Made by a program: the position numbers and the translations under genes. Shown piece after piece: positions 38,700-48,339 of a stretch of 64,000 bases of DNA. Location of the stretch: positions 22,842 to 86,841 of the forward strand of contig JAJYCX010000005.1 in the NCBI GenBank assembly GCA_021778015.1, in the 5' to 3' direction. This DNA is from Pseudomonadota bacterium (GTDB lineage: Bacteria > Pseudomonadota > Gammaproteobacteria > UBA1113). How positions within the stretch are numbered: the stretch's first letter is position 1; every line of letters starts with the position of its first letter. The notes below the pieces were generated by a model. The model was not told where the DNA came from. It worked only from the letters and a program-made list of their open reading frames with translations, and did not search any database.

Positions 38700-40292
38700 T
38701 TAGGTCTGTGTTACTTGCTTGTCTGCAATGACATTGGACTGCGTTGTGTTATCGAAATCTATTTCTTCACGGATCTTTATAATATTTTGCTCTAAATTTT
38801 CAGAAGATAAACTATTCTTCCTAAAGATATAGGCAAAGATCAAACCTATAGCTGCGATGATGAGATTATCTGCGGGAAAAGGAATGAGTGCTTTAGAGCG
38901 TAGAAAAGAAACTAAAACAATACAGGCCAGATAGATTAACAAATACCAATTCTTAATCAATGTGGCATAAAAAGTCTCTTTCTTCGTATTAAAGGCATAA
39001 TAGCCGGCGACGATTAAAATGAGCGTGATAAACAGATAAACTAGATTGGTAAAGCCAGACCAATAGATCAGCCAAGTGCAGCAGATAAAGCCTAAACAGC
39101 CGATTAAAGTAGGATAGAACAAATTAAACTTATACAACAGTTGTGGTTGCTTACGATGTAATACCATTACGCTCACAGGACCTGCTAAATAAGCGAATAC
39201 GACAATGGATGATAAAAAGTTAACGAGTTCTTTCCATGTTGGAAACGGAAATAAGAATATAATACCCACAAAACCGTTGATCCACAAAGCAATAGCAGGA
39301 GCGCCATATTTATTGAGTCTAGTCAAGAAGCTTTCTGGGAATATCTCTTTCCCTACACTGTACAAGATCCGCGAAGTGACAGCGATGTAAACATTGGTGG
39401 TTCCTAAGGGCGCAACCACAGCATCGATAAACAATATAGTGAATAACCAGTTCAAGCCGAATAAAGCAACGAGTGCCAACAACGGCGCTGCTGTGCCGGT
39501 TAATGACAGTTGATGTTGGTTGTCTAAACACAGTAAATAGCTCAAAGATAGTAAGCCATATAAAACCAAACCCACCAATATGGGGGCAAACAACGAGTAG
39601 GGTAGAGCCTTAATAGGATCTTTAACCTGATTAGCCAGTATCAGTCCGTTTTGAAAGCCAGAAAATGCAAATGCCAAACCGCTGCTGGTGACCGCCAGCA
39701 GGATATTTTCGAAAGAGAAGTTGACTTTATTAGCAACTGAAGTAAGCCCATGAAAATGGCCAAAACTGGAGATTAAGATCAGCGCTACCATAAGTGGGAT
39801 TAAGATTTTCCAAAAGCTGACGATGCTATTGACTCTGGCAACACGAGTGATCACGAGTGTATTGAAGGCCGTGATGCTCAGGATGATAAACATAGCGAGT
39901 GCGATGCCCCGGGTCGATAATTCAACTTTATTGGCAACACTGACGAGTAATGATGGCTCCCAGAAGCCTATGTATTGTACTACGGCTTGAGCTTCTAAGG
40001 GTAAATACACCACATAGCTTAGCCAGCCTAAAATTAAAAAGATGCTGCCCATGCTTTTGGGATGCGTTAAACTCATGAAGCGATAAATGCCGCCGACTAT
40101 GGGAAAAGCGGTGCAGATTTGCGCAAAAGATAGACCAATGATCAGCGTGATGACCGCGGTAATTATCCAAGAATACAACACGCCTATGCCAGCAGTTTGA
40201 TACCCGTAAAACGGTGAAAACAACCAACCAGAACCTATCATGCCGCCAGTGGAGATGAGGATCAACTGCAGATTTGAAAGTTTTTTAATCAT
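38700..40292 (-). CDS. APC-superfamily amino acid permease
   Basis: A 530-residue membrane protein with about 12 to 14 transmembrane helices. The first helix has GGMIGSGWLFSP, the substrate-binding GxG-type motif of the APC superfamily, and helix 6 the FAFSGFQNG segment. The C-terminal 35 residues are polar and cytoplasmic. The substrate is probably an amino acid or amine. It stands alone, between two copies of the dispersed element; the last residues fall in a zone rich in charged codons. Confidence 0.87.
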   Translation of the reverse strand: MIKKLSNLQLILISTGGMIGSGWLFSPFYGYQTAGIGVLYSWIITAVITLIIGLSFAQICTAFPIVGGIYRFMSLTHPKSMGSIFLILGWLSYVVYLPLEAQAVVQYIGFWEPSLLVSVANKVELSTRGIALAMFIILSITAFNTLVITRVARVNSIVSFWKILIPLMVALILISSFGHFHGLTSVANKVNFSFENILLAVTSSGLAFAFSGFQNGLILANQVKDPIKALPYSLFAPILVGLVLYGLLSLSYLLCLDNQHQLSLTGTAAPLLALVALFGLNWLFTILFIDAVVAPLGTTNVYIAVTSRILYSVGKEIFPESFLTRLNKYGAPAIALWINGFVGIIFLFPFPTWKELVNFLSSIVVFAYLAGPVSVMVLHRKQPQLLYKFNLFYPTLIGCLGFICCTWLIYWSGFTNLVYLFITLILIVAGYYAFNTKKETFYATLIKNWYLLIYLACIVLVSFLRSKALIPFPADNLIIAAIGLIFAYIFRKNSLSSENLEQNIIKIREEIDFDNTTQSNVIADKQVTQT

Positions 40293-40381
40293 GTGGAAGT
40301 CCTTGTCTTACTCGTTTTTCCGGCGGTTATTGTTATTAAAACATGTCTTTAAAAAAAAAGAAAGAGGACATAGCTAGCATC

Positions 40382-40514
40382 AATGAAGATGTGAGACTTT
40401 GATGAATACTATAGATTTGAACAGAAGCTTTGTCATCCCCGACCGAAGGTCGGGGATCCAGGATCGTATTTGGCTTTTTCTGGATCCCCGACTGCGGCCT
40501 GATCGAGGATGACG
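40382..40514 (-). repeat. Dispersed palindromic element, copy E (inverted orientation)
   Basis: Reading left to right: AATGAAGATG...ATACTATAGATTTGAAC...AAGCTTTGTCATCCCCGAC, then an inner hairpin (CTTTTTCTGGATCCCCGACTGC) and ATCGAGGATGAC. The tail is on the left, so this copy is the reverse of A and B. It has an extra small hairpin, CCGACCGAAGGTCGG at 40439-40453. It lies between the permease start and the dsbD 3' end. Confidence 0.8.
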
Positions 40515-40564
40515 CAGTTCTATGCCTACAGTGTAGATCTGGTTTTTACAAGAACACCATAGTT

Positions 40565-42367
40565 TTATCTTTGCTCCGCTAATGCCATTTGTAACTTTTG
40601 TTGTAGCGCTTCACTGTCAACAGCACCAACTACCGGTGTTATCAGCATGTGGCCTTGTTCATTAAGCATGATCAACGTAGGTGGTGCTATCACGTTCCAA
40701 CGTTTTAGAATGGCATTGATATCGGCGCTAGGATGCGTCATATCGACTCGCACCAAATGAAATTGTTGCAGCAATGACGTTACTTCAGGTTTGTAAAATT
40801 CGCGTTCCAATTCCTTACATGATACGCACCAATCAGCGTAAAAATCGATGAGCACCGGTTTGCCATTGGCATTTTGAATCGCGGCATCTAAAGCGTCAAT
40901 TGTAGTGACCGTGGTAAAGTTTAATTTTTTTTCTACGGACGTTGCTTGTAAAGGTAACCAGATATTGCTATGCCCTAAACTAGCGCCTATGATTAACAAT
41001 ACGCCATAAACAAAACACACAGCACCTAAGGTTTGTCGTAATCTAAAGCTGAATTTTTTATTTTGTGCGCGATTGGATAGGTCGCTGCTGTAAGCGATTA
41101 ATAGCAGCAATACGCCCCACAAGAATAATACTATAAAAACAGGCACTAAACGTGAAGATAGCCAAATGGCCATGCCCAAAAAGATAAAAGCAAAACATTT
41201 CTTAACACCCAACATCCACGGACCTGTCTTAGGGATGTAATGCGCGCCAAAAGTGTTAAAGATTATCAACGGTAAGCCCATACCTAGACTTAAGCAAAAT
41301 AAAGCAGCGCCGCCTAACCACAGATTGTGTGTTTGGCTGATATAAGCTAATGCACCGACTAAAGGCGCACTCACACAAGGCGATACGATTAATGCCGATA
41401 GGGCGCCAATAAGCGCAACCCCAAAAAAATGGCCACGGGGTTGATGTTCGCTTAATTGCGTCATTTTGTGTGTCCATTTTTGCGGTAAATGCAGATCGCG
41501 TCCTGTAAACAGGCACACAGCCAAGATTACAAAGAGTAGGCTTAAAAAACCTATTACCCATGGCGTTTGTAAAGTGCTTTGTAAGCTTAAACCTAATAAG
41601 GCAAATAACAAGCCGGCGAACGTATAGGTGATGCACATACCCAGTACATAAGCAATGGATAATAACAATGCGCGCTTGGTTTTAAGCGTAGTGCTGTGCC
41701 CTAAAATAAGTCCCGATAGTATAGGTAACAAAGGCAATACGCATGGGGTGAAAGCAAGCAAAATTCCTAAGCCTAAATAAGTTAATAATATATATTCTGC
41801 GCTAGCAGGAGTAGGCCCGTGTGCCTGCTCTAAGGTGGGGCCTGTCTTTACGTGTATATCTTTATCGGTTTCAATGATAGGTGCAATGATTTTTTGCACC
41901 GCTCCCGTCGCAAAATTGATGTTGAAGGTTTGCGTTTGTGGAGGATAGCAAAAATTGGCTTCGGAGCAGCCTTGATATTGGATCTGCACAGTACTTTGTG
42001 TAGCTGCCATGCTGAGCGGTAAAGTGAATACTAAGTTATCTTGGTAGATGCTGTAATTGCCCAATATGTCGTTGTAACGCTGATGGCTGGGTGGCCAGTC
42101 CTCTGGATTGATATTGATGGGCTTTGCACCCAGCAAGGTGAAATGAAAGCGATCACGGTACAGATAATAACCCTTTTGCATGACCCAAGTCGTGCGTAAT
42201 GTTTTATCGGAATTGACGCTCAAAGATAGCTGGAAGGCACTCTCTACAGGGAGTGGACCCAGATCGAATGATGGCGTGGCCATGGCACGGTTGCTGACCA
42301 AGACTATTAATAGGAAGAGCCATAAAAAAGGGCGTGCTGTTTTAAATTTATACACAGAATCGCTCAT
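40565..42367 (-). CDS. dsbD: Thiol:disulfide interchange protein DsbD
   Basis: A 600-residue inner-membrane protein carrying reducing power from cytoplasmic thioredoxin to periplasmic DsbC/CcmG partners. An N-terminal signal (to about residue 30) is followed by nDsbD with CSEANFCYPP, an eight-helix CcdA-like core with the Cys pair in FTPCVLPLLPILSG and SPCVSAPLVGAL, and a thioredoxin domain with DWCVSC near residue 510. All six redox cysteines are seen. It is monocistronic on the minus strand, divergent from groES. Confidence 0.95.
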   Translation of the reverse strand: MSDSVYKFKTARPFLWLFLLIVLVSNRAMATPSFDLGPLPVESAFQLSLSVNSDKTLRTTWVMQKGYYLYRDRFHFTLLGAKPININPEDWPPSHQRYNDILGNYSIYQDNLVFTLPLSMAATQSTVQIQYQGCSEANFCYPPQTQTFNINFATGAVQKIIAPIIETDKDIHVKTGPTLEQAHGPTPASAEYILLTYLGLGILLAFTPCVLPLLPILSGLILGHSTTLKTKRALLLSIAYVLGMCITYTFAGLLFALLGLSLQSTLQTPWVIGFLSLLFVILAVCLFTGRDLHLPQKWTHKMTQLSEHQPRGHFFGVALIGALSALIVSPCVSAPLVGALAYISQTHNLWLGGAALFCLSLGMGLPLIIFNTFGAHYIPKTGPWMLGVKKCFAFIFLGMAIWLSSRLVPVFIVLFLWGVLLLLIAYSSDLSNRAQNKKFSFRLRQTLGAVCFVYGVLLIIGASLGHSNIWLPLQATSVEKKLNFTTVTTIDALDAAIQNANGKPVLIDFYADWCVSCKELEREFYKPEVTSLLQQFHLVRVDMTHPSADINAILKRWNVIAPPTLIMLNEQGHMLITPVVGAVDSEALQQKLQMALAEQR

Positions 42368-42422
42368 GTAGACCGGATTATGGTTTATCTTAGCACAAAC
42401 TCTTATAAAAACCCTAAAAACC

Positions 42423-42447
42423 CTTGAATTCTAGGGATACGCCCATA
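42423..42447 (+). promoter_or_regulatory. Predicted sigma-32 heat-shock promoter of groESL
   Basis: CTTGAA at 42423-42428 and CCCATA at 42442-42447 (in GCCCATACTT), with about 13 bases between them, fit the sigma-32 consensus CTTGAA-N13-15-CCCATnT. It lies about 115 bases before the groES ATG. No CIRCE-type repeat was seen. Confidence 0.75.
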
Positions 42448-42562
42448 CTTAGAGGGAGTCGCCACTGGTATTTCCCCAGATGGCAAAAGGAATATGGCAG
42501 CCTTAGGTTTGCCATACAGTGTCCCAATAGTGACTTAGATATTTTTAAAGAGGTTAAATACA

Positions 42563-42865
42563 ATGAGTGCAAAAACAAATATTCGCCCATTACGTGACCG
42601 TGTAGTCGTCCGTCGTCTAGAAGAAGAACGCAAAACGGCTGGTGGCATCGTGATCCCTGATACGGCAACTGAGAAACCCATGATGGGTATAGTGGTCGCT
42701 CTAGGTGGTGGCCGTGTCTTAGATAGCGGTAGCGTACAAGAATTACTCGTACGAATTGGCGATAAGGTATTGTTTGGCAAATACGCCGGTACCGAAGTCG
42801 AAATCAATGGAGAAACCTTGATAGTGATGCGTGAAGACGACATCATGGCTGTCATCGAGGCCTAA
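42563..42865 (+). CDS. groES: Co-chaperonin GroES
   Basis: A 100-residue GroES, the heptameric lid of the GroEL chamber. It has [13 protein letters not shown] at the start, the mobile-loop segment [12 protein letters not shown] with its Ile-Val-Ile, and the typical [14 protein letters not shown] later. AAAGAGG precedes the ATG. 40 bases separate it from groEL with the AGGAAAAGT site of the latter. Confidence 0.98.
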   Translation: MSAKTNIRPLRDRVVVRRLEEERKTAGGIVIPDTATEKPMMGIVVALGGGRVLDSGSVQELLVRIGDKVLFGKYAGTEVEINGETLIVMREDDIMAVIEA

Positions 42866-42884
42866 TCATAATTTTTAATGTTAA

Positions 42885-44561
<1,677 letters not shown>

Positions 44562-44590
44562 GTCAGCGTTTCCAAAGTCTTTGTGCTCTT

Positions 44591-44620
44591 AAAAGCCCCG
44601 CATTTGCGGGGCTTTTTTTT
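44591..44620 (+). terminator. Rho-independent terminator of groESL
   Basis: AAAAGCCCCGC-ATTT-GCGGGGCTTTT followed by further T residues (8 Ts in all). An 11-bp stem with T-tract, 30 bases after the groEL stop. Confidence 0.92.
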
Positions 44621-44651
44621 AGTCTTTAAGTGACAATTAAAATGGTGTAAA

Positions 44652-45200
44652 ATGAAACAAAATGAAATCGCATTTATAGATGTTAAATTACATGAAGATG
44701 AAATAGAATGGGGGATTAGAGATATAAAGAGATTTTGTGATGAAAACTCTTTAGTGAAGATGCCATATATGCTAAGAGTGCGTAACTTTTTCTCGGAATA
44801 TATTGAAAATACCGCTGAAGAAATATACAATAAAATTGTGTTAGAAAAAGAAGATAAAAACTATAAATTTTCCGAATCAGATGTAAATAGTCTCATTAAT
44901 AACATAATAGAAAAGCTTATTGACAAATATATCAGATCAATATCAGACAATATGGGTGGAATGTATTTAAAATATAATCTTGATGAAAAAGAGATAGCTT
45001 CTTTTAGAAGTGATGCCAAAGTGAAATGCGACGAGCAAAGTAAAATGATGAGCGTTAGGTATCGTAACAGCCGAAAAACGGAGCAGAATGAATTTCAAAC
45101 AAGGCTATTCTCAGCCATAGCCGCGGGTACTGGACTGATTTTGATGTTATTTCCGTTATTTCGAGCAATATTCAAAAGTGTGCTACGATTTCTTAATTGA
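44652..45200 (+). CDS. Hypothetical protein with C-terminal membrane anchor
   Basis: A 182-residue protein without recognised family. It is charged and helical in residues 1-145 (EEIYNKIVLEKEDKNYKF) and ends with one hydrophobic segment (about residues 150-175, AGTGLILMLFPLFRAIF). This makes it a tail-anchored-type protein. It has its own start 90 bases after groEL, behind the terminator. AT-rich codon use is higher than in groEL, which may mean later acquisition. Secreted effectors of Legionellales often have such layouts, but nothing here proves it. Confidence 0.6.
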   Translation: MKQNEIAFIDVKLHEDEIEWGIRDIKRFCDENSLVKMPYMLRVRNFFSEYIENTAEEIYNKIVLEKEDKNYKFSESDVNSLINNIIEKLIDKYIRSISDNMGGMYLKYNLDEKEIASFRSDAKVKCDEQSKMMSVRYRNSRKTEQNEFQTRLFSAIAAGTGLILMLFPLFRAIFKSVLRFLN

Positions 45201-45310
45201 AGTCTTTTATAAGATAGGGCAAGTAGGTAGCTAAAGAACTCCGGATAATAAAAGGTTATAAAACATATAATCCATCACAATTTTCGTTCACAACAATAGG
45301 AACAAGTTCT

Positions 45311-45337
45311 AAAAGCCCCGTTGATATGAGGCTTTTT
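45311..45337. terminator. Hairpin between the tail-anchored protein and csrA
   Basis: AAAAGCC and GGCTTTT pair around a 12-base loop with flanking T-runs on the plus strand and A-runs that serve as T-runs on the minus strand. It could end both the 44652 gene and csrA. Confidence 0.6.
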
Positions 45338-45364
45338 GGGGTTTGCATGTCAAGAATAACAATG

Positions 45365-45547
45365 CTAGTCCATTGAATCTAGCCGCTGTTCCGATTGGAT
45401 CTTTTCATATATCTCTTCTCTATGCACCGTCACGCTTTCCGGTGCTTCAATGCCTAGCTTCACTTGTCCACCTATATCCAATACTCGAATGATAATGTCA
45501 TCGCCTATAACAATGTTTTCACCTATGCGTCGTGTTAAAACTAACAT
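45365..45547 (-). CDS. csrA: Carbon storage regulator CsrA
   Basis: A 60-residue CsrA, an RNA-binding post-transcriptional regulator (repressor of life-stage switching in Legionella). It begins [18 protein letters not shown], with the usual RNA-binding R44-equivalent in [15 protein letters not shown] precedes the ATG at 45547. An upstream ATG at 45598 is open but lies before the ribosome site and is rejected. The next small gene upstream on the same strand is at 45822. Confidence 0.95.
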   Translation of the reverse strand: MLVLTRRIGENIVIGDDIIIRVLDIGGQVKLGIEAPESVTVHREEIYEKIQSEQRLDSMD

Positions 45548-45688
45548 TTTCTGTTTTCTCCTATTGTGTAGCCACTCAATAAAAAAAGATAAAAGCATAG
45601 CCTACTTCTCATTGAGCAGTTAGTGTTTGAAAATAAATTAACTATATCTATTGCACGTTATTAGCAATGAGTACATAAAATTTTTTCA

Positions 45689-45709
45689 ATGGTGGGCCGC
45701 GCCCACCAT
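45689..45709. repeat. Perfect hairpin upstream of csrA
   Basis: ATGGTGGGC-CGC-GCCCACCAT has a 9-bp stem. The same TATGGTGGGCG core recurs at 45947-45957, where it is complementary to 45700-45710. A second strong hairpin, CTGCGTAGGC...GCCATACGCAG, lies at 45781-45808. Confidence 0.5.
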
Positions 45710-45821
45710 AAGGTACGCAATATGCGCGTCTTAAAAAAACCATCTCTAGTTTTCTCCTTGGTTTAATATCCAGATAGTACCTGCGTAGGCATAAAACGCC
45801 ATACGCAGTCACTGAAAAAAA

Positions 45822-45986
45822 CTAAGAAGCGCGGGCTTCTACAGACGCCACAATCCATCGTTTAAAGCGATTTAAGACCAAAAAGAACTTCTTTTTAGTC
45901 AAAAAATAGGCTGGACGTGGATTTGTGTTTACATTTTGGCCCGATTTATGGTGGGCGAGAGAAAAACGATGTGATATAATTTTCAT
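45822..45986 (-). CDS. Small basic protein (54 residues)
   Basis: An open frame from ATG 45986 with AAGGA nine bases upstream. The protein has basic residues at both ends and a hydrophobic, amphipathic stretch KKKFFLVLNRFKRWIVASV in its C-terminal half, as in small membrane-associated regulators. No family is recognised. It lies on the csrA strand and is preceded by a structured leader with its own predicted promoter, which is the main argument that the frame is real. Conservation in relatives would be the test. Confidence 0.5.
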   Translation of the reverse strand: MKIISHRFSLAHHKSGQNVNTNPRPAYFLTKKKFFLVLNRFKRWIVASVEARAS

Positions 45987-46021
45987 CACCTTGTTTCCTT
46001 ATGTATGTAAGGTTCAAGTTA

Positions 46022-46130
46022 GTCCCTTTGGCTTGTGATCAGCTTGCCAGAGGGGCGCTACTTATATACTGCAACCTTGAGTCGTACGAAATTTCTGCGA
46101 GGACTCAGGGTTGCCCCTTGTGTGCAGTAT
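46022..46130 (-). ncRNA. Structured leader RNA candidate
   Basis: Three strong stems: P1 46066-46073 with 46123-46130 (ATACTGCA/TGCAGTAT), P2 46073-46083 with 46102-46112 (AACCTTGAGTC/GACTCAGGGTT) and P3 46022-46032 with 46046-46056. The predicted minus-strand RNA would start near 46143 and reach the 45986 gene after about 157 bases. A bulge between P1 and P2 (AGGGGC on the minus strand) can pair with the GCCCCT of P3, competing with P3 itself. Plus-strand folding would be nearly as stable, so the strand is inferred from the promoter and gene. Confidence 0.5.
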
Positions 46131-46149
46131 TTACTACTACGCAACCACT

Positions 46150-46158
46150 ATCATAGCA
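46150..46158 (-). promoter_or_regulatory. Predicted extended -10 promoter for the structured leader
   Basis: On the minus strand the bases read TGCTATGAT, an extended -10 (TGN plus TATGAT). No good -35 is visible. Transcription would start about 46143. The remaining stretch 46159-46448 holds no clear gene except a possible toxin remnant near 46360-46452. Confidence 0.4.
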
Positions 46159-46359
46159 AAAGAAAATAGAAAGAGAAAGCCTTAGGGGAATCTTTTTTTT
46201 TCTGTCACTTAGTGCGATGATAACAATGAAATTTTTCAGTTGTACAAACCTCATGAAATAGCTACGTTAGCAATGAACTCTCAGCTTCTGTCATTGCGCG
46301 CCAGCGAGTAACAGATTTATAATAAAGACTGTGTGTGGTGGTAACGACGAAAGGGTTGA

Positions 46360-46452
46360 AAGGCCCAGGATAAGATGAGAGCTGCAAAGCAATCCAGGTA
46401 TAAAAAGATGAGATATATCAGTGCCACAATTTTTTATAAGGAGAAAATATGA
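46360..46452 (+). pseudogene. Possible remnant of a HigB-like toxin
   Basis: A frame open from 46360 encodes KAQDKMRAAKQSRYKKM and ends in a TGA that overlaps the ATG of the HigA-like fragment (ATATGA). HigB/RelE toxins commonly end in a K-T/A-P/Q basic helix of this kind and precede their antitoxin. Upstream codons are interrupted by stops, so only the end could have survived. The case rests on position and a weak match. Confidence 0.2.
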
Positions 46453-46622
46453 AAGCAAATAATAAACATCGAAAATTAGTTGAAAAAGCGCTAAAGCTAC
46501 CAGGTGTAAAGAAAGATTACGACGAACTTGAAGGAGCGTTTTCTTTGTTAACCACACTAGTACTGGCTAGAAAGACAGCTGAAAAAGATCAAGTAGAAAC
46601 AGTAAAAGCAATTAGTCACTAG
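46449..46622 (+). CDS. Short HigA-like antitoxin fragment
   Basis: A 57-residue frame with a strong AAGGAG site. The protein (KDYDELEGAFSLLTTLVLARKTA) resembles the N-terminal helix of XRE-family HigA antitoxins, with the EY/DALE...FALxxALxxAR pattern. The helix-turn-helix that should follow is cut off after KAISH. It is probably a truncated antitoxin or a small protein derived from one. It lies just upstream of the HEPN-like and AbiE genes. Confidence 0.5.
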   Translation: MKANNKHRKLVEKALKLPGVKKDYDELEGAFSLLTTLVLARKTAEKDQVETVKAISH

Positions 46623-46654
46623 ATTTGGATGAGTGTTTAGAAAAGGCGATATTC

Positions 46655-47431
46655 ATGAGAGAAAAACCAATGATTTCTGCTAAACAAGCAGAATGTCTTA
46701 TATATGATATGACTAGATTTTCAGATCATTCACGTAAGGAACTAAAAAACATATCCAATGATGAAATCAAGTATTTTTTTGAGAGTAATGGTGAAAAATG
46801 GAAGGTTTTGATTGAAAAAGCCAGGTACCTAAAAGCTATTCCATTTGTGGAAAATATTTTAGGTTATGAATGGCATAGCCCCTATCCGAATGTTGAAATT
46901 TCGATGCAAGAAAAAGGAGTAGTTACTAAAAGACTATCTGAACCAGGTCAATTTAATATACTTCCCTATCATAGTTCTTATAAAAAAGCATTAGAAGAAA
47001 GAGAACAAGCTATTAAAATGAACAATGGGGCGGCATTATTAAGCTGTATTACTCATGGTATTGCCGCTATAGAAAATTATATTACAAGAAAAGCCCTTAT
47101 ATGCAATAAAGGGAGCGATGTTCCTCTTTTCGATGAAAAAGAATCGCGATTAGATATTAAACTAAATGACTGGCTTCATAGGATGGTTGGGTATAAGATG
47201 AATCAATCTCCAGCATCAATATGGATTGATTTTTGTTTTCTAAAAAAAATAAATAATGATTTTAAACATGAAGGACTTGATACACAAGCTTTTTCATATA
47301 GTGAAATGATTAAGACAATTAATAAATTTAGAACAGGGGTTGCTAAAATATTATTCATTTTGAATCAGAAATTTAAAGATCCTATACCCAGCAGCGTAGT
47401 CAGGGGTGTTTATCTGCCAGATGTTTTTTAA
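46655..47431 (+). CDS. Hypothetical protein, possibly HEPN-like C-terminal domain
   Basis: A 258-residue protein starting at ATG 46655 (AAAAGG eight bases upstream); a TTG at 46625 is the alternative. Residues about 115-258 are helical and contain HGIAAIENYITRKAL and KKINNDFKHEG. The latter has the place of the Rx4-6H motif in HEPN ribonucleases but with Asn instead of Arg, so it may be inactive. The N-terminal part has no recognised fold. Its place between a HigA-like fragment and an AbiE pair suggests an accessory or defence island. Confidence 0.5.
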   Translation: MREKPMISAKQAECLIYDMTRFSDHSRKELKNISNDEIKYFFESNGEKWKVLIEKARYLKAIPFVENILGYEWHSPYPNVEISMQEKGVVTKRLSEPGQFNILPYHSSYKKALEEREQAIKMNNGAALLSCITHGIAAIENYITRKALICNKGSDVPLFDEKESRLDIKLNDWLHRMVGYKMNQSPASIWIDFCFLKKINNDFKHEGLDTQAFSYSEMIKTINKFRTGVAKILFILNQKFKDPIPSSVVRGVYLPDVF

Positions 47432-47480
47432 TTAAACTAGTTGCCACAATGCCCAACAAGCAAAAGGTTTATATATTTAT

Positions 47481-47509
47481 GTATAAAGGTACTTATAGTA
47501 CCTTTATAC
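47481..47509. promoter_or_regulatory. Upstream inverted repeat (operator 1) of the abiE operon
   Basis: A perfect 12-bp inverted repeat, GTATAAAGGTAC / GTACCTTTATAC, with a TTATA loop. Its centre AGGTACTTATAGTACCT nearly matches the centre of operator 2. Confidence 0.85.
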
Positions 47510-47530
47510 GACACAAAATAAACAAAAAAT

Positions 47531-47559
47531 TTGACATTGTTTATTTTATAATGTATATT
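47531..47559 (+). promoter_or_regulatory. abiE promoter
   Basis: TTGACA (47531-47536), a 17-base spacer and TATATT (47554-47559), a near-consensus sigma-70 promoter. It lies between the two inverted repeats, and the second repeat covers its -10 end and the start site. Confidence 0.8.
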
Positions 47560-47576
47560 GGTACTATGAGTACCAA
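47558..47576. promoter_or_regulatory. Downstream inverted repeat (operator 2) of the abiE operon
   Basis: TTGGTAC-TATGA-GTACCAA, a 7-bp inverted repeat overlapping the -10 end and the first ATG of the AbiEi frame. Confidence 0.8.
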
Positions 47577-48339
47577 AATGAAGTCAAAAATAAACCAACT
47601 CTTAACTACTACTCCGCACGGAGTAGTGTTGTTGTCTTCTTGGCTAGCCAATAAAGGATATAGTCTTGATTTGCTAAAACGCTACAAAAAAAGCCAATGG
47701 CTAGAATCTATAGGTTCGGGGGCTATGATACGCTGCGGCGACAGTGTCGATTATAATGGCGCTGTTTATGCTTTACAAACACAAATTTCTTTAAGTATTC
47801 ACGCTGGTGGTAAAACGGCATTAGCATTGCTTGGAAAATTGCATTATTTAGAGTTGTCGCCTAAAAAAGCGGTTTTATTTGGATTTAGTGGAGAAAAGTT
47901 ACCACGGTGGTTTGCTAATCATAATTGGCAAATGGGTGTTGAATATCATTCAACTTCTTTTTTGCCATCGGAACTAGGTCTGATTGATTTTAAAATAAAA
48001 GACTTTTCTATAAAGATATCTTCTGCCGCACGTGCTATAATGGAATGTCTATATTTAGCACCAGAAAAACAAGAACTGCAAGAATGCTATGAACTGATGG
48101 AGGGATTAAACAACTTAAGACCAACTTTGGTTCAAGAATTATTAGAACAATGTTCATCGATTAAAGTTAAACGTTTATTTCTTTATTTGGCTGAAAAAGC
48201 TGGGCATCAATGGCTGCAGTATCTTGACTTAAAAAAAATAGATTTGGGCTCAGGTAAGCGCCGCTTAGTTGTGCATGGAACTTATGTAGAAAAATATAAA
48301 ATAACGGTACCTAGAGGGTTGGCGCAAAATGAAAAGTGA
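47566..48339 (+). CDS. abiEi: Type IV toxin-antitoxin AbiEi-family antitoxin/transcriptional regulator
   Basis: A roughly 257-residue AbiEi antitoxin. The N-terminal winged helix covers about residues 1-75 (SSWLANKGYSLDLLKRYKKSQWLESIGSGAMIR) and the AbiEi C-terminal domain follows (LIDFKIKDFSIKISSAARAIMECL). AbiEi antagonises the AbiEii nucleotidyltransferase and represses its own operon. The start is unclear: ATG 47566 coincides with the predicted transcription start, so a leaderless mRNA or use of ATG 47578 is likely; 47449 would lie upstream of the promoter and is rejected. It overlaps the toxin gene by 11 bases. Confidence 0.85.
   Translation: MSTKMKSKINQLLTTTPHGVVLLSSWLANKGYSLDLLKRYKKSQWLESIGSGAMIRCGDSVDYNGAVYALQTQISLSIHAGGKTALALLGKLHYLELSPKKAVLFGFSGEKLPRWFANHNWQMGVEYHSTSFLPSELGLIDFKIKDFSIKISSAARAIMECLYLAPEKQELQECYELMEGLNNLRPTLVQELLEQCSSIKVKRLFLYLAEKAGHQWLQYLDLKKIDLGSGKRRLVVHGTYVEKYKITVPRGLAQNEK

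Noticed and set aside
42414-42855. Two minus-strand frames opposite groES
   Set aside because: They are shadows of groES and its leader.
45648-45743. A 31-residue frame upstream of csrA on the minus strand with an AAGGAG ten bases before ATG 45743
   Set aside because: It consists largely of a hairpin (45689-45709) and has no protein-like composition. The AAGGAG may belong to the structure.
46001-46060. A tRNA suggested by GGTTCAAGTT
   Set aside because: No T-stem, acceptor stem or CCA fits around it.
46000-46140. 6S RNA (ssrS) or a known riboswitch for the structured stretch
   Set aside because: One inner hairpin resembles 6S RNA (ACCTTGA...TCAGGGT), but the long closing stem and central bubble are not seen. 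TPP, FMN, cobalamin and c-di-GMP consensus boxes were looked for and not found.
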